A program made the translations under genes and the position numbers. Under the pieces are notes generated by a model. That model was not told where the DNA came from, searched no databases, and worked only from the letters and a program-made list of their open reading frames with translations. Shown here in pieces: positions 40,001 through 51,268 of a stretch of 64,000 nt of DNA (positions are counted from its first letter, which is position 1; the number at the start of each line of letters is the position of its first letter). This stretch comes from Chrysomallon squamiferum (lineage: Eukaryota; Mollusca; Gastropoda; Neomphalida; Peltospiridae), in NCBI GenBank assembly GCA_012295275.1, contig CM022678.1, positions 14,522,759 through 14,586,758 on the forward strand, given 5' to 3'.

Positions 40001-43000
40001 CTGCAGTGTCTGTACAGAAAACAGCCAGATGGCTTCAAGTGCAAGGTATGTGAGTGGAAGTTTCCAAGGAAGTATGCTTGTCATAGACACATATTTCTGA
40101 AACATCTCAAACTCAATTTATTTGGTTGTGCTTATTGCCACGCAAAGGCAGTGGAGAGATACCTGATAATATCACACATCAAGGAAGCTCATCCTGGCAG
40201 CCCTCCACATGCTCAGATACTCAAAGTTGACATTGATAAGAAGATTTCAGAGTTTCTGGCCGAGAGGTCACAGGTTGCTGAGACACTAAGTAACATAAAA
40301 CAGAACACTGATTCACACTCTGCTTCTGCAGATGAATTCTTACCAGAGCAGAAACCTGATCTCGATGAGATCAATGGATCAGGTTCTGGAATGGTTGTGG
40401 CTCTGTTTGGCAGAAAGAGAAAGGACAGTGATACAGTTTTCCCATCTGTACTCAGTCCTGTTTCTCCAAAGAAACTGAAAACAACATGTAGGATGACTGA
40501 TGTGACAACTAATATTAAAGTAATCTGTGTTGCTGAAGGGTCTCTGAAGAAATATGTGTGTGAAGTTTGTAGGTTTACATCGCTTCACCGGTCTAATGTG
40601 TACCGCCATGTCCTCAGAGTTCACGAGAAGTACAGAGAACAGGAGTGTCAGTACTGTGGCTACAAGACTCTCAGTGTGGTCCTCATGCAGCAACACATCG
40701 ACATAGAACATGAATCAGAGGCCTTGTCAAGTAAAACATCTGAAGACAGCAAAGAAACAATTACTGTAAAGAAAGAACCAAATGAAGAAACCAAGTCGAG
40801 TGAAGATGAAGAGGAAGCCAAAGAAGTGAAAGATGAACACGTTTCTACTGAAGCTGACACATCTGTACAACACACAATAAAAACATACTGCTGTGCTTAC
40901 TGCGACTACGAGACACAAACATCAGAAGACATTCTTAAACACACCAAACAGTTACACTGTCAGACAAAGGAGATCATTAAACCATCAACATCATCAGCCA
41001 CAACACCAGCATCTTCTTCATCATCCAGCCCATGTTACAGCAAGCCAGTGTTAAAAACTAATGTGAAAAAAGGGATGTTTAGTGCTAATCAGTATCTGAG
41101 CTGTGGATATTGTTCATACAAATCTGCTTCTTTACCAGACATCAAGTCTCACGCCAAGTCAGAACATCGCATTGAGACTGCTCTCATTGTGTCCCCGTAT
41201 GCTTGGAAATACATCTGTAAAATCTGTAGTCTGAAAAACAGTGCTGCTGGGAAGATGAAAAATCATATCAACCGCCACATTGAATACCGCCCCTACACCT
41301 GTGGGTCCTGTGGAACCTCCTACTGCTCTTCAGATGAGTTGAGGAAACACATAAAAAACTATCAGCATGCTGATGAAATTCTCTACATCAAGAATGAAAA
41401 GAAAGAGAAGAAAGTAAGCCAGCTGATGGCAGACAGTCGGCGATGTGCTGAGATGATCAACCTGGGGACACCATTTAATTTTGACTGTGATAAACAAGAT
41501 GAAGAAAATACTACTAAAAAACATACAAGTCCAAAACGAATGTATAACAAGTCTCCTGTTAAGAAAATAACAAGTACATGGAAAACTGAGGTACTGGGAA
41601 ACAGTGTCAAATTTAAGTTTGTTAAGAAAAAATCATCTTCTGGACAAAAAACGAAGTTCAGATATGCTCAGAATTGTCCATTTGCTAAGAGAGTACCTGT
41701 ACGAGTAAGTGCTGATAAAAACACTACTTTGATGAAGAAGGATTGTTACAGCTGCTGTAGATGTAACTTCACCACTGCAGTAAACATTGAGGAGGTTAAA
41801 AAGCACCATGAAGAAGTGCACACGGGTGAGGAGTTTCTGTGGCAGGACAGCAGGTTACAGGTCAAGTGTACAGAGTCAGGTAGAGTGGTCAGATGTCCGA
41901 GTCAGATGAAAATGCCACCAGTAGATGAACAGTTCACTCACAAACAGTTGAGTGGGAAGAGCACCAAATTCTACTGCATCCGCTGCGAGTTCTCCTGCTG
42001 GGTTCTCCAGGCCATCAAGTCTCATCTGAGAATGCACCAGCCTCGACGCTTTCTCTGCCCATACTGCAACATGAGATACCACAAACGGTAAACATTTTAA
42101 ATTACAAAATCACCATATTAAATTACCTTCTTCATATTTGCTGGCTGTTAGTGTTGCTTTAGATCCTAATAATAAACTTTTCAGTTAGTAATTATTAAAA
42201 GGCTTTAATAATAAATGTCCTTTTAAAATCTCATAAAAATATTGTTAGAATAGAATATATTCTTAATAATATTGTATCAGATGAAAATCACTTTTATTTT
42301 GAAAACGAAACTTTTCTTCTGTATCACTCTTTATCAGTAGTTAGTTGAAGAAAAAGACTGATATAGTGTTGTATTTAAAATGAGGTTTGATTTTAAACAT
42401 TTCAGAGACAATGTAGACAAACATTTGGCCTCTATTCACCCTCACTTGCCAGTGTGGGTTGTACACATTGAGGAGACTGAGGACACTGTCTACATTGACA
42501 GCAAAAGTGAGGAAGAGGACATGGATGAATCAACAACAGAAGAGAAACCAGCTGTAGCAAAAACCAAAAAGAAGAAGCAAAAATCAAAACTGCTGGGACC
42601 GAAAACCAAACGACACCAGCGACTAATGGCTGAATATAAAGAACTGACATCAAAAGGGCAACCACGTTAGTGATTAGTGATTTAATTTTTTAAAGAAAAC
42701 TGAACATTTCACTAAACTAGAACAATAATAACATCTCTGATACTTACTATTGAATTACATTATTTTAGGTGATTGTCTTTTATTCAGATAATTAGTTCTT
42801 GTAATGTGAGTGTTTAGATGTTTTGTTTTTTCCTTTAAACATTTAATTGAATTTTCTTTAAAATTCTTTTTTTTAAAACAATATTTTTAAAAGAATTGTC
42901 CTTTTTTTTTTCAGTTCCTCTCCTGTTTATTTAAAAATATGAAGTACTATCCCAGTAATGTAATTTGATTTTTAACAATACATATATATATCCCTCTTAA

Positions 43001-43638
43001 AGTGACCCTGTCAGCATTAGGCAAACTATTAACATTTGTTGATAAATGCTAATGTTAAACTTCTGCTTCCTGAAAAATATTTCTGGTAAGAACTCATTCA
43101 GAATTATAATGATTCTTGTAAATTATAAATAAACACAGAAAGGGGAAATAAATATAAATTATATAATGTTTTGAAGGCAAATTATTTAATCAGAATAGTA
43201 ACTTACAATCTTAACTATCTGAAGCTGAAATATTTTCTAAGGTAACTCATCAGACAGTTTGACAAAGATTATTATTATTTACATACTCAGCAGATTTCTT
43301 GTTGCAGTGTTTGCAAGGCAACAAAATAACTCTCATAGTTTTTAATCTGCTGTAATGTAAACAAGTTGATTCAACAATAGCTGTTTTCTAATTTTATAAA
43401 CTTGTAGACTTTATATTGGACTGATGTTAATTTTTATTTGTTTCTAGACTATTCATTTGTCACTTAAAAAACCACAGAACCTGATCTATAAAAATAAAAA
43501 ACAGTGTATGTTTGTTTACAACTCATAAATAAATAAAATTAAGAGACTAATGAGCAATATCAAGACAAACAGATCAGTACTGGTATCACTTAACATAATT
43601 ACCAAAACAAATTCAGCCAGTCTTCTTTCTATTGCTGT

Positions 43639-43674
<36 letters not shown>

Positions 43675-44929
43675 TATTTGCAACTATTAAATAAAAAATG
43701 GACAACACAGTACTAAGACTTTTGACCCATAGAATCTGATGGCTCCTAACAAGGCCAAGAATAGACAGAGAAAATTCCTTTTGCTTTATTTCAATCATAG
43801 TTTTCCAGTTTTAACAATTTTTTTTTTTTTACTTTGGAGCCATGGTCGAGCTGTTTACATTTTTATAATATTGGGTTATGCGTCTCTGGATTCAAAGGTT
43901 ACCAACAGTTTAGTATTAAGCTTTTGATGTGTTGTCTGTTATATTGATAAATAATCTACATAAAGTTAATGTTTTGTAATTGTTATTTCAGTGAGGAGAA
44001 CCAGTCAGTCAGTGCTCTACTGTTGTAATCAGTGTAATTTCACCAACGAGAGTCTCTATCTCTTCCGTCTGCATCTAGCAACTCATGGAAACTTCTGCCA
44101 TCTTGTAACAGATCTGACCAGTGAATCACCACTCAAATGTGGCTTCTGCCCTTATGTTGCAGAAGATCAAACTGACTTCAGTACACATGTGGAAACCCAC
44201 TTTGATATGAGGAACTTCAAGTGCGGTCACTGCAGCTACAGTGCATATACTAAAGCTCATGTCCGCTCTCATCTGGCTAATTTTCACTCAGGCTTTGAAG
44301 AAAAGGTCATTGACACTACATCACTGGCTTTAGCAGACAGCCTCAACACAAATATGCCAAAACTGGTTAATCTTGATCCTCAGGTAGTTCTGGATGACAT
44401 CATGTACTTAGATGATGATGAATTAGCCAAGTTGATGCCTCTAGCAGATAATCCGCTTTTTGATTTTACCATTCCAACCTCGGCTCAGAGCCTTGTTAAT
44501 GAAAGTGAAAACAATGTGGAGCAAGTGAAATATTTACTAGAAGATGGAACAGCTAGTGATGTTTTGTTGGTGTCGTCAACCTCAGAACCAAACAATGATG
44601 ATTCGGTTAATCCAGACACTTCATCTGAAATGATTTGTGAGTCGGAAATGAGTACAGTAGATACCTCACATGAGTTTGAGCTGAATATCACTGATTCCAG
44701 TATTGTGATTGGGTCTGAAGATGTATCAGTGGACAATGAAAACAAAATTCTAGAAGATTCAGATCTCTGTCACACAGAACACATGGATGACCTGTCACAA
44801 GAAAGGTCACCAGAAGACAAAATGGATGAGGTTGATGGTTTATCCCACTCTGATGTACCTACAAGTTCTGGTTATGATGATCCTGGAAATGTATTTAATA
44901 CATTGAATAGCTGGCTCAGTAACTCTTAA
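34098..44929 (+). CDS. giant multi-C2H2 zinc-finger protein (about 35 fingers, about 3,060 aa)
   Basis: Coding exons are about 34098-42087, 42406-42665 and 43992-44929. The first intron splits finger 32 (CPYCNMRYHKR|DNVDKHLASIH). The second uses a weak GTTAGT donor that is phase-perfect. Most fingers have the C-x2-C-x12-H-x3/5-H form: three near 34.67-34.97 kb, the bulk between 36.94 and 42.45 kb and three in the last exon. Between the first groups lies a long acidic Ser/Gln/Glu region with 12-residue repeats (36.17-36.46 kb). A triplicated module spans 39.18-40.27 kb, a basic segment with KTKKKKQKSK lies at about 42.57 kb, and the last exon has an acidic tail (LDDIMYLDDDELAKLMP) resembling an activation domain. 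It should be a nuclear DNA-binding regulator in the style of ZNF462 or REST, but orthology is not established. The first 65 codons (ATG 34098) are in a different frame from the rest; see findings. Confidence 0.85.
36173..36460 (+). repeat. 36-bp tandem repeat inside the zinc-finger gene (8 units)
   Basis: Unit CAGGAAATTGAAGAAAATTT and following 16 bases, encoding QEIEENLSEHTS. Starts fall every 36 bases at 36173, 36209, 36245, 36281, 36317, 36353, 36389 and 36425. Units 1-4 are nearly identical and later ones diverge (QEIEGSLSEKPC, QEIEQTLTEHTS, QEGGQSLAEHPT). The frame is preserved and the region is acidic and presumably unstructured. Confidence 0.9.
39182..40270 (+). repeat. three-fold internal protein module in the zinc-finger protein
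   Basis: Three segments begin at about 39182, 39599 and 39989 with LDEKIGMLYE, LDEKIRCLYE and LDQKLQCLYR. Each then has a finger with a Lys/Arg-rich core (for example FPRKYACHRHIFLKH), a second CxYC finger, an HP(D/S/G)xP link and an Ile/Val-Asp-Ile helix-like tail (VDIDNKVAEFVKQL, LDINIPQKVTELL, VDIDKKISEFLAER). Similarity covers about 90 residues in each copy. Confidence 0.85.
42088..42405 (+). other. intron splitting a zinc finger
   Basis: The donor AAACG|GTAAAC and acceptor CATTTCAG|AGAC are phase 2. Reading through would end at a TAA three codons on, whereas splicing restores the His-x4-His half of the finger. Confidence 0.85.
42666..43991 (+). other. second intron of the zinc-finger gene
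   Basis: Begins GTTAGT, a less common donor. The acceptor is GTTATTTCAG at 43982-43991. Without splicing, a TAG follows within two codons; with it, the phase is kept (C|TG) and further zinc fingers follow. A TTTA tract lies at 43637-43672. Confidence 0.75.
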
Positions 44930-47900
44930 CGGTTCCACAATTTGCTTGACCTTTGACATTTATTGTGTTAACCATTTGGCTTGCAGTCCCTGAATTACCA
45001 TGAACTGTAAGATGTTTAGAAATTATGTGGAATCCATAAATAATAATATGTTAATAGTTCAAGTTCTGTTTTAAAAAATTCTTTTTAATGTTAAAATGTT
45101 CTAAGGAATTGCTTATTTTAAAAATCCAAGTTTCATTTTCCTTTGTTATTGTTCATTGAATGATTTCTTAACTGATGAAAGGCATTTATTTTTTTCAAAG
45201 TGTTTAATGGTTTCATTTTTATTATTCACACAGTATGAGAAAAACCATTAATATTATTTGTACTTTTACAGTATTTAGTTTTTACAATATTTGTTTTTTA
45301 AAATGTCTGAATTTAATTGTTAACATAGTTTTGAAATAATTATAACAAATTGTTTATTAACAAAAACATTAATACCTTCAACTGTTTTTAATTATAATTT
45401 CTTGAACATTATTTTTTTTATACATTATTATGTATCATGACAATAGTTATACATCTTTTTTCAGAAAGAATGCAGTTGTAACCATTAAAAAAATGTTATC
45501 AGGATTTTCTAATTAAAAAATACCAATAATTCTTTGAAGTTAATTTATAAATAAAGCATATTTTGATGGTGTAGTTAACAAATTGACGTTTATTTTGAAT
45601 AAAATAATTCACTTCAAAAGCATTTTTGTTTTATTGTTTGAAGATTTTGTTAATATTATTTTATCAGAACAGTGATTCATAGTGATTCAGAACAAAAATA
45701 TTGTTTTCCAGTAGATTGAAACTACAAAAACAAATGTCACAGTAACTTGTAATGGTTCAGTTGATATAATCTATATAGATTCTGATAATTTCATTAGCAT
45801 GATTATAATGTATCAAACAAAATAAATGCTGACATTTGTTTTATAAAATTAAGTAAGCACATGCCATATATTTGATTTATAAAAGACCATTATACATGAT
45901 GCCATGTTTTCTTCAATCTAAGCAATAAATAAAATATAGTTTACAGCTAATTTTCATCCCACTCTCAGATTGTTTGTAAACATTTATTTTTTTTATCATG
46001 TTCCAGATATTACCAGATCAATGTGAGATTAAGATCAAAACCTTTATTTGTTTGATTCTGTTGTCAGTGAGAGTTATTGAAATGTTCTTAACAACATTTA
46101 AACATAAAACAAATTTAAAAAATGACTTGTCTAAAATTTTTAAAGCAGTGTAAGGAAAGAACAAGTTAGACCTTACTTGTCCTGACACAACTTTTTTATG
46201 CTGTAAGAACCACTTCACCAGACTCATGAATGTTTAAGATGTCACTACATTCATCAATTGTTTTCATTTTCTGTTTTATCCTTAATAATATCTGACGCTT
46301 TGTAAAAAATAAATGTACTTTTAAAATAAAACATTAGATTTTTCTTTTGTTCTTTCTTTCATTTATTTTTTTCAGACATCTTTTCTTCTTACATATATTC
46401 TTACAACATCAAACAATGATGTTTTATTTGAGACCTTGTTAAAAATACATGTACTTTTTTCTTTTTTTCTTTCTTGTCGACATTTAACACTGAACAGAGG
46501 ACACTTGTTCTTTTTAATCACTGTGACAACATTCATTGTTGTCATTAATTTACAGAAAACAAGACTGTTTAATTTGTTGTTTAAATCTGCTCTATTATCA
46601 GTTTTTAAAAGAAAATATTTTTAAGTACATCTGGAATTATTACAAATTTACCTAACAGTTTCCCACTTTTGTCTGACCAGGTTCCATTGTGGTCAATTGG
46701 TTAGTTCAGAAAAAACAGAACTCAAAATTTACTTAAAACATTATTTTTTAATTTATTTCTAAATTATTTTTAAAATGACCTGTTAATATGTCATCATTTT
46801 ATTATATCTTTTCTCATTCTTAATTTTTTTTTTTTTTTTTTTTCTCTGTCGTAAGTGTCTACGGATTTAGGTTACAAAGGCAGTTAGTAGATTCTAGCTG
46901 TAAAAGAAGTTCAGTCACAAATGGATTAATACAGTAATGAAAAACAAGTAACTTAACAATGTTACATGTATTTATTGTCTTTCTGCCTTGGTTCGAGTCC
47001 ACAAGAACCCTTTCATATGTTACATACATAGATACATAGTCAACTGTTTATATCCCAGAAACATACACAAAACAAAGAGTCAACAAAAACAATACAGTAA
47101 CCATGGCAACAGGCTTAACATGAGGATATTTATCCAATAACAAACGGCCACTTTTACAGAAATTACAAATGTAAATTTCTGAGACAAAATATGTTTTAAC
47201 AAATAAAAATAATTTTACTACACAGAGCATAGCACTTTTCAAACTTCTAAACAGTACATGTTGCCATGGATTCTAAAAACATTTATCTAAACAGAACTTT
47301 CATGGCAACTAAATAAAACTTTTTAAAATTCTTTATATATATATATATCTATATATCTATATGTCTATATGTATATATATATATATATATAGACAGATAG
47401 ATATAGATTTTTATTTTTTCATTTAAAACAACTGGCCATATAAGCATAAAAATCTTGTATATTCATCTTTTTATAATTTTTAAGGCTTATAAAAACAACA
47501 TGAATAAGAATTGTGAAATGAATGCACAGACTAATTTACAAGATTTAAACATAATACTTAGATGTGTTATTTGGAGGTACTTTATCTCACCTGTTCAGTG
47601 CAAAATATACAACCCCTGTAACTTAATGATGACAGAAATTTCTGAGTTTTTCAGACTAATTATACAAGTTTTAAAATTTGTTCAAAAATGTTAATGGTGA
47701 AAACTTTCTTTTTACCCCTATTTAAATTATTCATTTATTATTATTATATATTTTACTTTTTTATTTATTAATATTTTATTTATTTATTTTGTATTTATTG
47801 ATATTTTGATTAGTTATTATTATTATTATACATTTATAAAATTATTTATTAAAATTTGTTATTTGTTATTTATTGACTTAGAATTTTTGGTATTCTGTTA

Positions 47901-48138
47901 TTTTACTAGCTAAAGAGGCTGTACTGTCATGAAAGTGATGATAAAGATAACTAGGCAACAATATGTCTACATATCATTATTAAATAGTTTTCGACAAAAT
48001 TAAAACATAAGTGAACAATTAGGCCATATGCTATTAAAATATACAGATACTCATTGACATAAAATATTAACACTAAGGTTAAAAATAAAAATAATTTCTA
48101 TTTAAAAACAAAACATGAAGTGATGTACATGTGCGCTT

Positions 48139-48175
<37 letters not shown>

Positions 48176-49200
48176 ATTTTAAGATATTAATGTAAGTTTA
48201 CAATAAAATTCTGGTAAAGAAGAAGATGGCTCTAAAAAGGTCAAATACTGTACCTCTATCAACATTCGTCACCCCCAAGTTATGAAAATAATTTATATAT
48301 GAAATAGCATCCTTAAAATAGAAATAAAATGCAGCATCAAGAAGTATACTGTTTTTCCTTGTACTAACTATATGAAAGATAAAAATACTGTAATGAAGTC
48401 TCATTGATTTTGAAATGTTATTCAACAGTCCACCAACTCACTGGGTAGAGCATCAAGCTAATACAAGTTTCTAACAAGCTACTGTGTTAACACTCTTCTT
48501 GAGGCACTTCATATCATTTTGTGCATATTTGTTTTTATTACATCTGTAAATGGCATGAACTCTGAGTTATGAATGTGAAATACTGATCTGCAGTTATCTC
48601 CTCTTTTTCAAACAGAGTTCTTTTTTTCTAAATTATTTAAAACAAATATCAGCAAAAGTAGCTGACAACATCAATTTTCTTCTACTTAAGTTTTATTTTA
48701 CATTTCTTTTTAATTTTGTAAAAACAAAAAGAAGAACTGTTAGTTTACTAAATTAACAAGAGATATTAACAAAAGCAACAGATAATAATTATAAATTGAT
48801 TTTCATATACATATTAGTTTTAATTTTATCTTATTTTGTAAAAAAATGAAAAAAGAAAGAAAAAAGTAATATTTGTTTACTAAATTAATTATTGAAAAGA
48901 GTTATTAACAAAAGCAAATGGTAATATAAATAAACTTTTGAATTTTCAATTTCAAAAAAGGAAACAACTATTTGTTTAACATGATTTAGAGGATCTACAC
49001 AAATCACCAGTGTAAATTTTAAGATTGATTAATTATAACATACTTTATCTTTCTAATTAAATTTTTTTCCTGACTGCTAGTCTTTTCTCAATGTTTATAA
49101 AATAATGGTTTCTGAATATTTTTTCTTAGACTACAAATTGCCAAATCTATAGAATACACTCTCTTCCTTTTGTACAATAATTGGCACATCATATATTCTC

Positions 49201-49271
<71 letters not shown>

Positions 49272-49959
49272 CGTAGAACTTAATTCATATAACAAACAAC
49301 AGTTTTCTAATAGAGGTTAAAATAAACTACAATGCTATGGACAAATATGTACAACTGTAGTTTTGGCATCAAAGTATATGCGGCCAAATAACGTGAATGT
49401 CAGAACATTTCTGTTAATTCAAACTTCTCCAGTTTGTGTGTAGAAAAAAAGAAAAAACCCTGAGTAATTTCAAAACTAACAGTCAAAGGCCACGCATCTC
49501 ACTTGTAACTGACAGAGTATGTAGCTGTATGAGAGTCACTGCTTCCTGGCAGTGACAACTCACAGCAATACAATCATGACAAAGATGTTACATTTTATAA
49601 AAACAAATGTAATTTCCTATTTCACTGTTTCCAAGAATGACATGATCAGAGGTGGAATAAATAAAGTAGCAGCTTGTTCTGTGACCTGTGATTTGATTGC
49701 TGCCTTCTAACACATATTACACACAGCCTGTGAAGTTCTTTTAAGGCCAGTTTTAACTAATAACTTCCCATAATGTCATTTTTTTCAGCTACAATAAGGC
49801 CACACTTAATGTTTATAATTCTGCAAATATTAACTGTGATGCATTGCTCAACCCCTATTACAAAGTAATATCAAAATACATTTTAACAAACTTATTAACA
49901 CATTTTTTCCCTTAATAATAATAATATTAATAATAATAATTTTCATTATCATCATCATC

Positions 49960-49993
<34 letters not shown>

Positions 49994-50409
49994 TTTTGTT
50001 CAATCTGAAAACTATGTTTATTTAAACAGACTGCAATTTACTGCTTTTATTATTTAAACAATTCTATATAATAATTTTTCACTAACTTAAAGATCAAATG
50101 TTTTAGTTTTCTGTTTAACAATTCTAAACATTAAGTAGTAAATGATATTATGGTCAGTAATGGTTAAATCAAATAACTAATAAAAAAAAATGAAATAAAA
50201 TCATATAACACTGATTTAAAATAAACAGTTAACTCCTGATGCAATTATCTCTCTTCAGTTCATGGAAAGTCTAACACAAATATTTTTTTACCTTGTGTTT
50301 GTGTGTGTCTGTATACAATTGACAGAGAAAACAAACAGGTATGTAATGTTTCTCTGAGTGTACATGTCTGAAACAGAGAATGAAAGAAAATATGTACTTG
50401 TCTGTATAA

Positions 50410-50446
<37 letters not shown>

Positions 50447-51268
50447 TGTGAGATAGACAGACAGGTAATCTATAAAAGAGGGAGACTATGAGAAGAACTA
50501 GAGAAAACAAATTACTGAGAGAGATAATACCATTCTACTGTCCATGATCAGACAATTTAAACATGAGAGAAAGAAGCTGTCCATCAGAGAATCTTTCAGA
50601 TATATACACAAATATTTCAAACTTGGTAACCGGTAACGTTCTGACTCGTGCTCACGTAACACAGCTTGAAAAGCAGGACGTACAGCTATTTACACACACG
50701 TTTCTGAGGTAGCAGCAAACACTTTCACATCAGTTCACAAAGTGTGACATATCTTATCACTGTACAAATCTTTTCAATACATGATTCTCTCATTAAAAAA
50801 ACGTTAACCAAAAACACTGAGCAAAAAAGCACAATTCTGGCACTTGAAGAAAAACTCTGGATCTTTATTCACAGTCCTCAATTTTCACTGTCCACGTACA
50901 GAAAGTCACTAACCTTTCCTCAAACACACAAACATCCTAGAATAATTCCTGTTTGAATCCAGAGCTTTCAATTCGGTGAACAAGAAGAAAAAAATGCCCT
51001 ACATGAAAATGATCAAGTAATGTTTAGTGGCAGAAATGTCCTTCGTCATTCTTGTCCACACAGCTACAGAATCCAGCTCAAAAACAAAAGGCAATTCAGG
51101 TTTAACAATTTCAATCACAACAAAGATGTGTCTAGTCCTGAGTCTGTTACTTGTGATGAGATCATCAGATTTGTTTTTTTTTTAGCTGTTTTTCAGCTGA
51201 CTTCACCACTTCAAAAATAATCTCCATCATACTGACACAGAGGAAAATGTCTTCCACATACACAGGTG
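44930..51268. other. 3' flanks between convergent zinc-finger and coactivator genes
   Basis: No coding exon seen over 6.3 kb. AATAAA-type signals for the plus-strand gene occur around 45045 and 45551. The less AT-rich part at 49.3-51.27 kb directly after the coactivator stop probably belongs to its long 3' untranslated region. Low-complexity tracts are poly-A 48139-48170, CT then TA 49205-49272, ATT 49963-49990 and TG 50411-50445. Confidence 0.55.
47335..47407. repeat. TA-rich imperfect palindrome
   Basis: Alternating TATATATATCTATATATC on the left and GATAGATATAG on the right bracket a TATATGTCTATATG core. The segment could fold into a long AT hairpin. Confidence 0.6.

Noticed and set aside
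46990-47000. Perfect tRNA B-box sequence GGTTCGAGTCC
   Set aside because: No A-box or cloverleaf can be formed in the preceding 80 bases, so it is not a tRNA gene.
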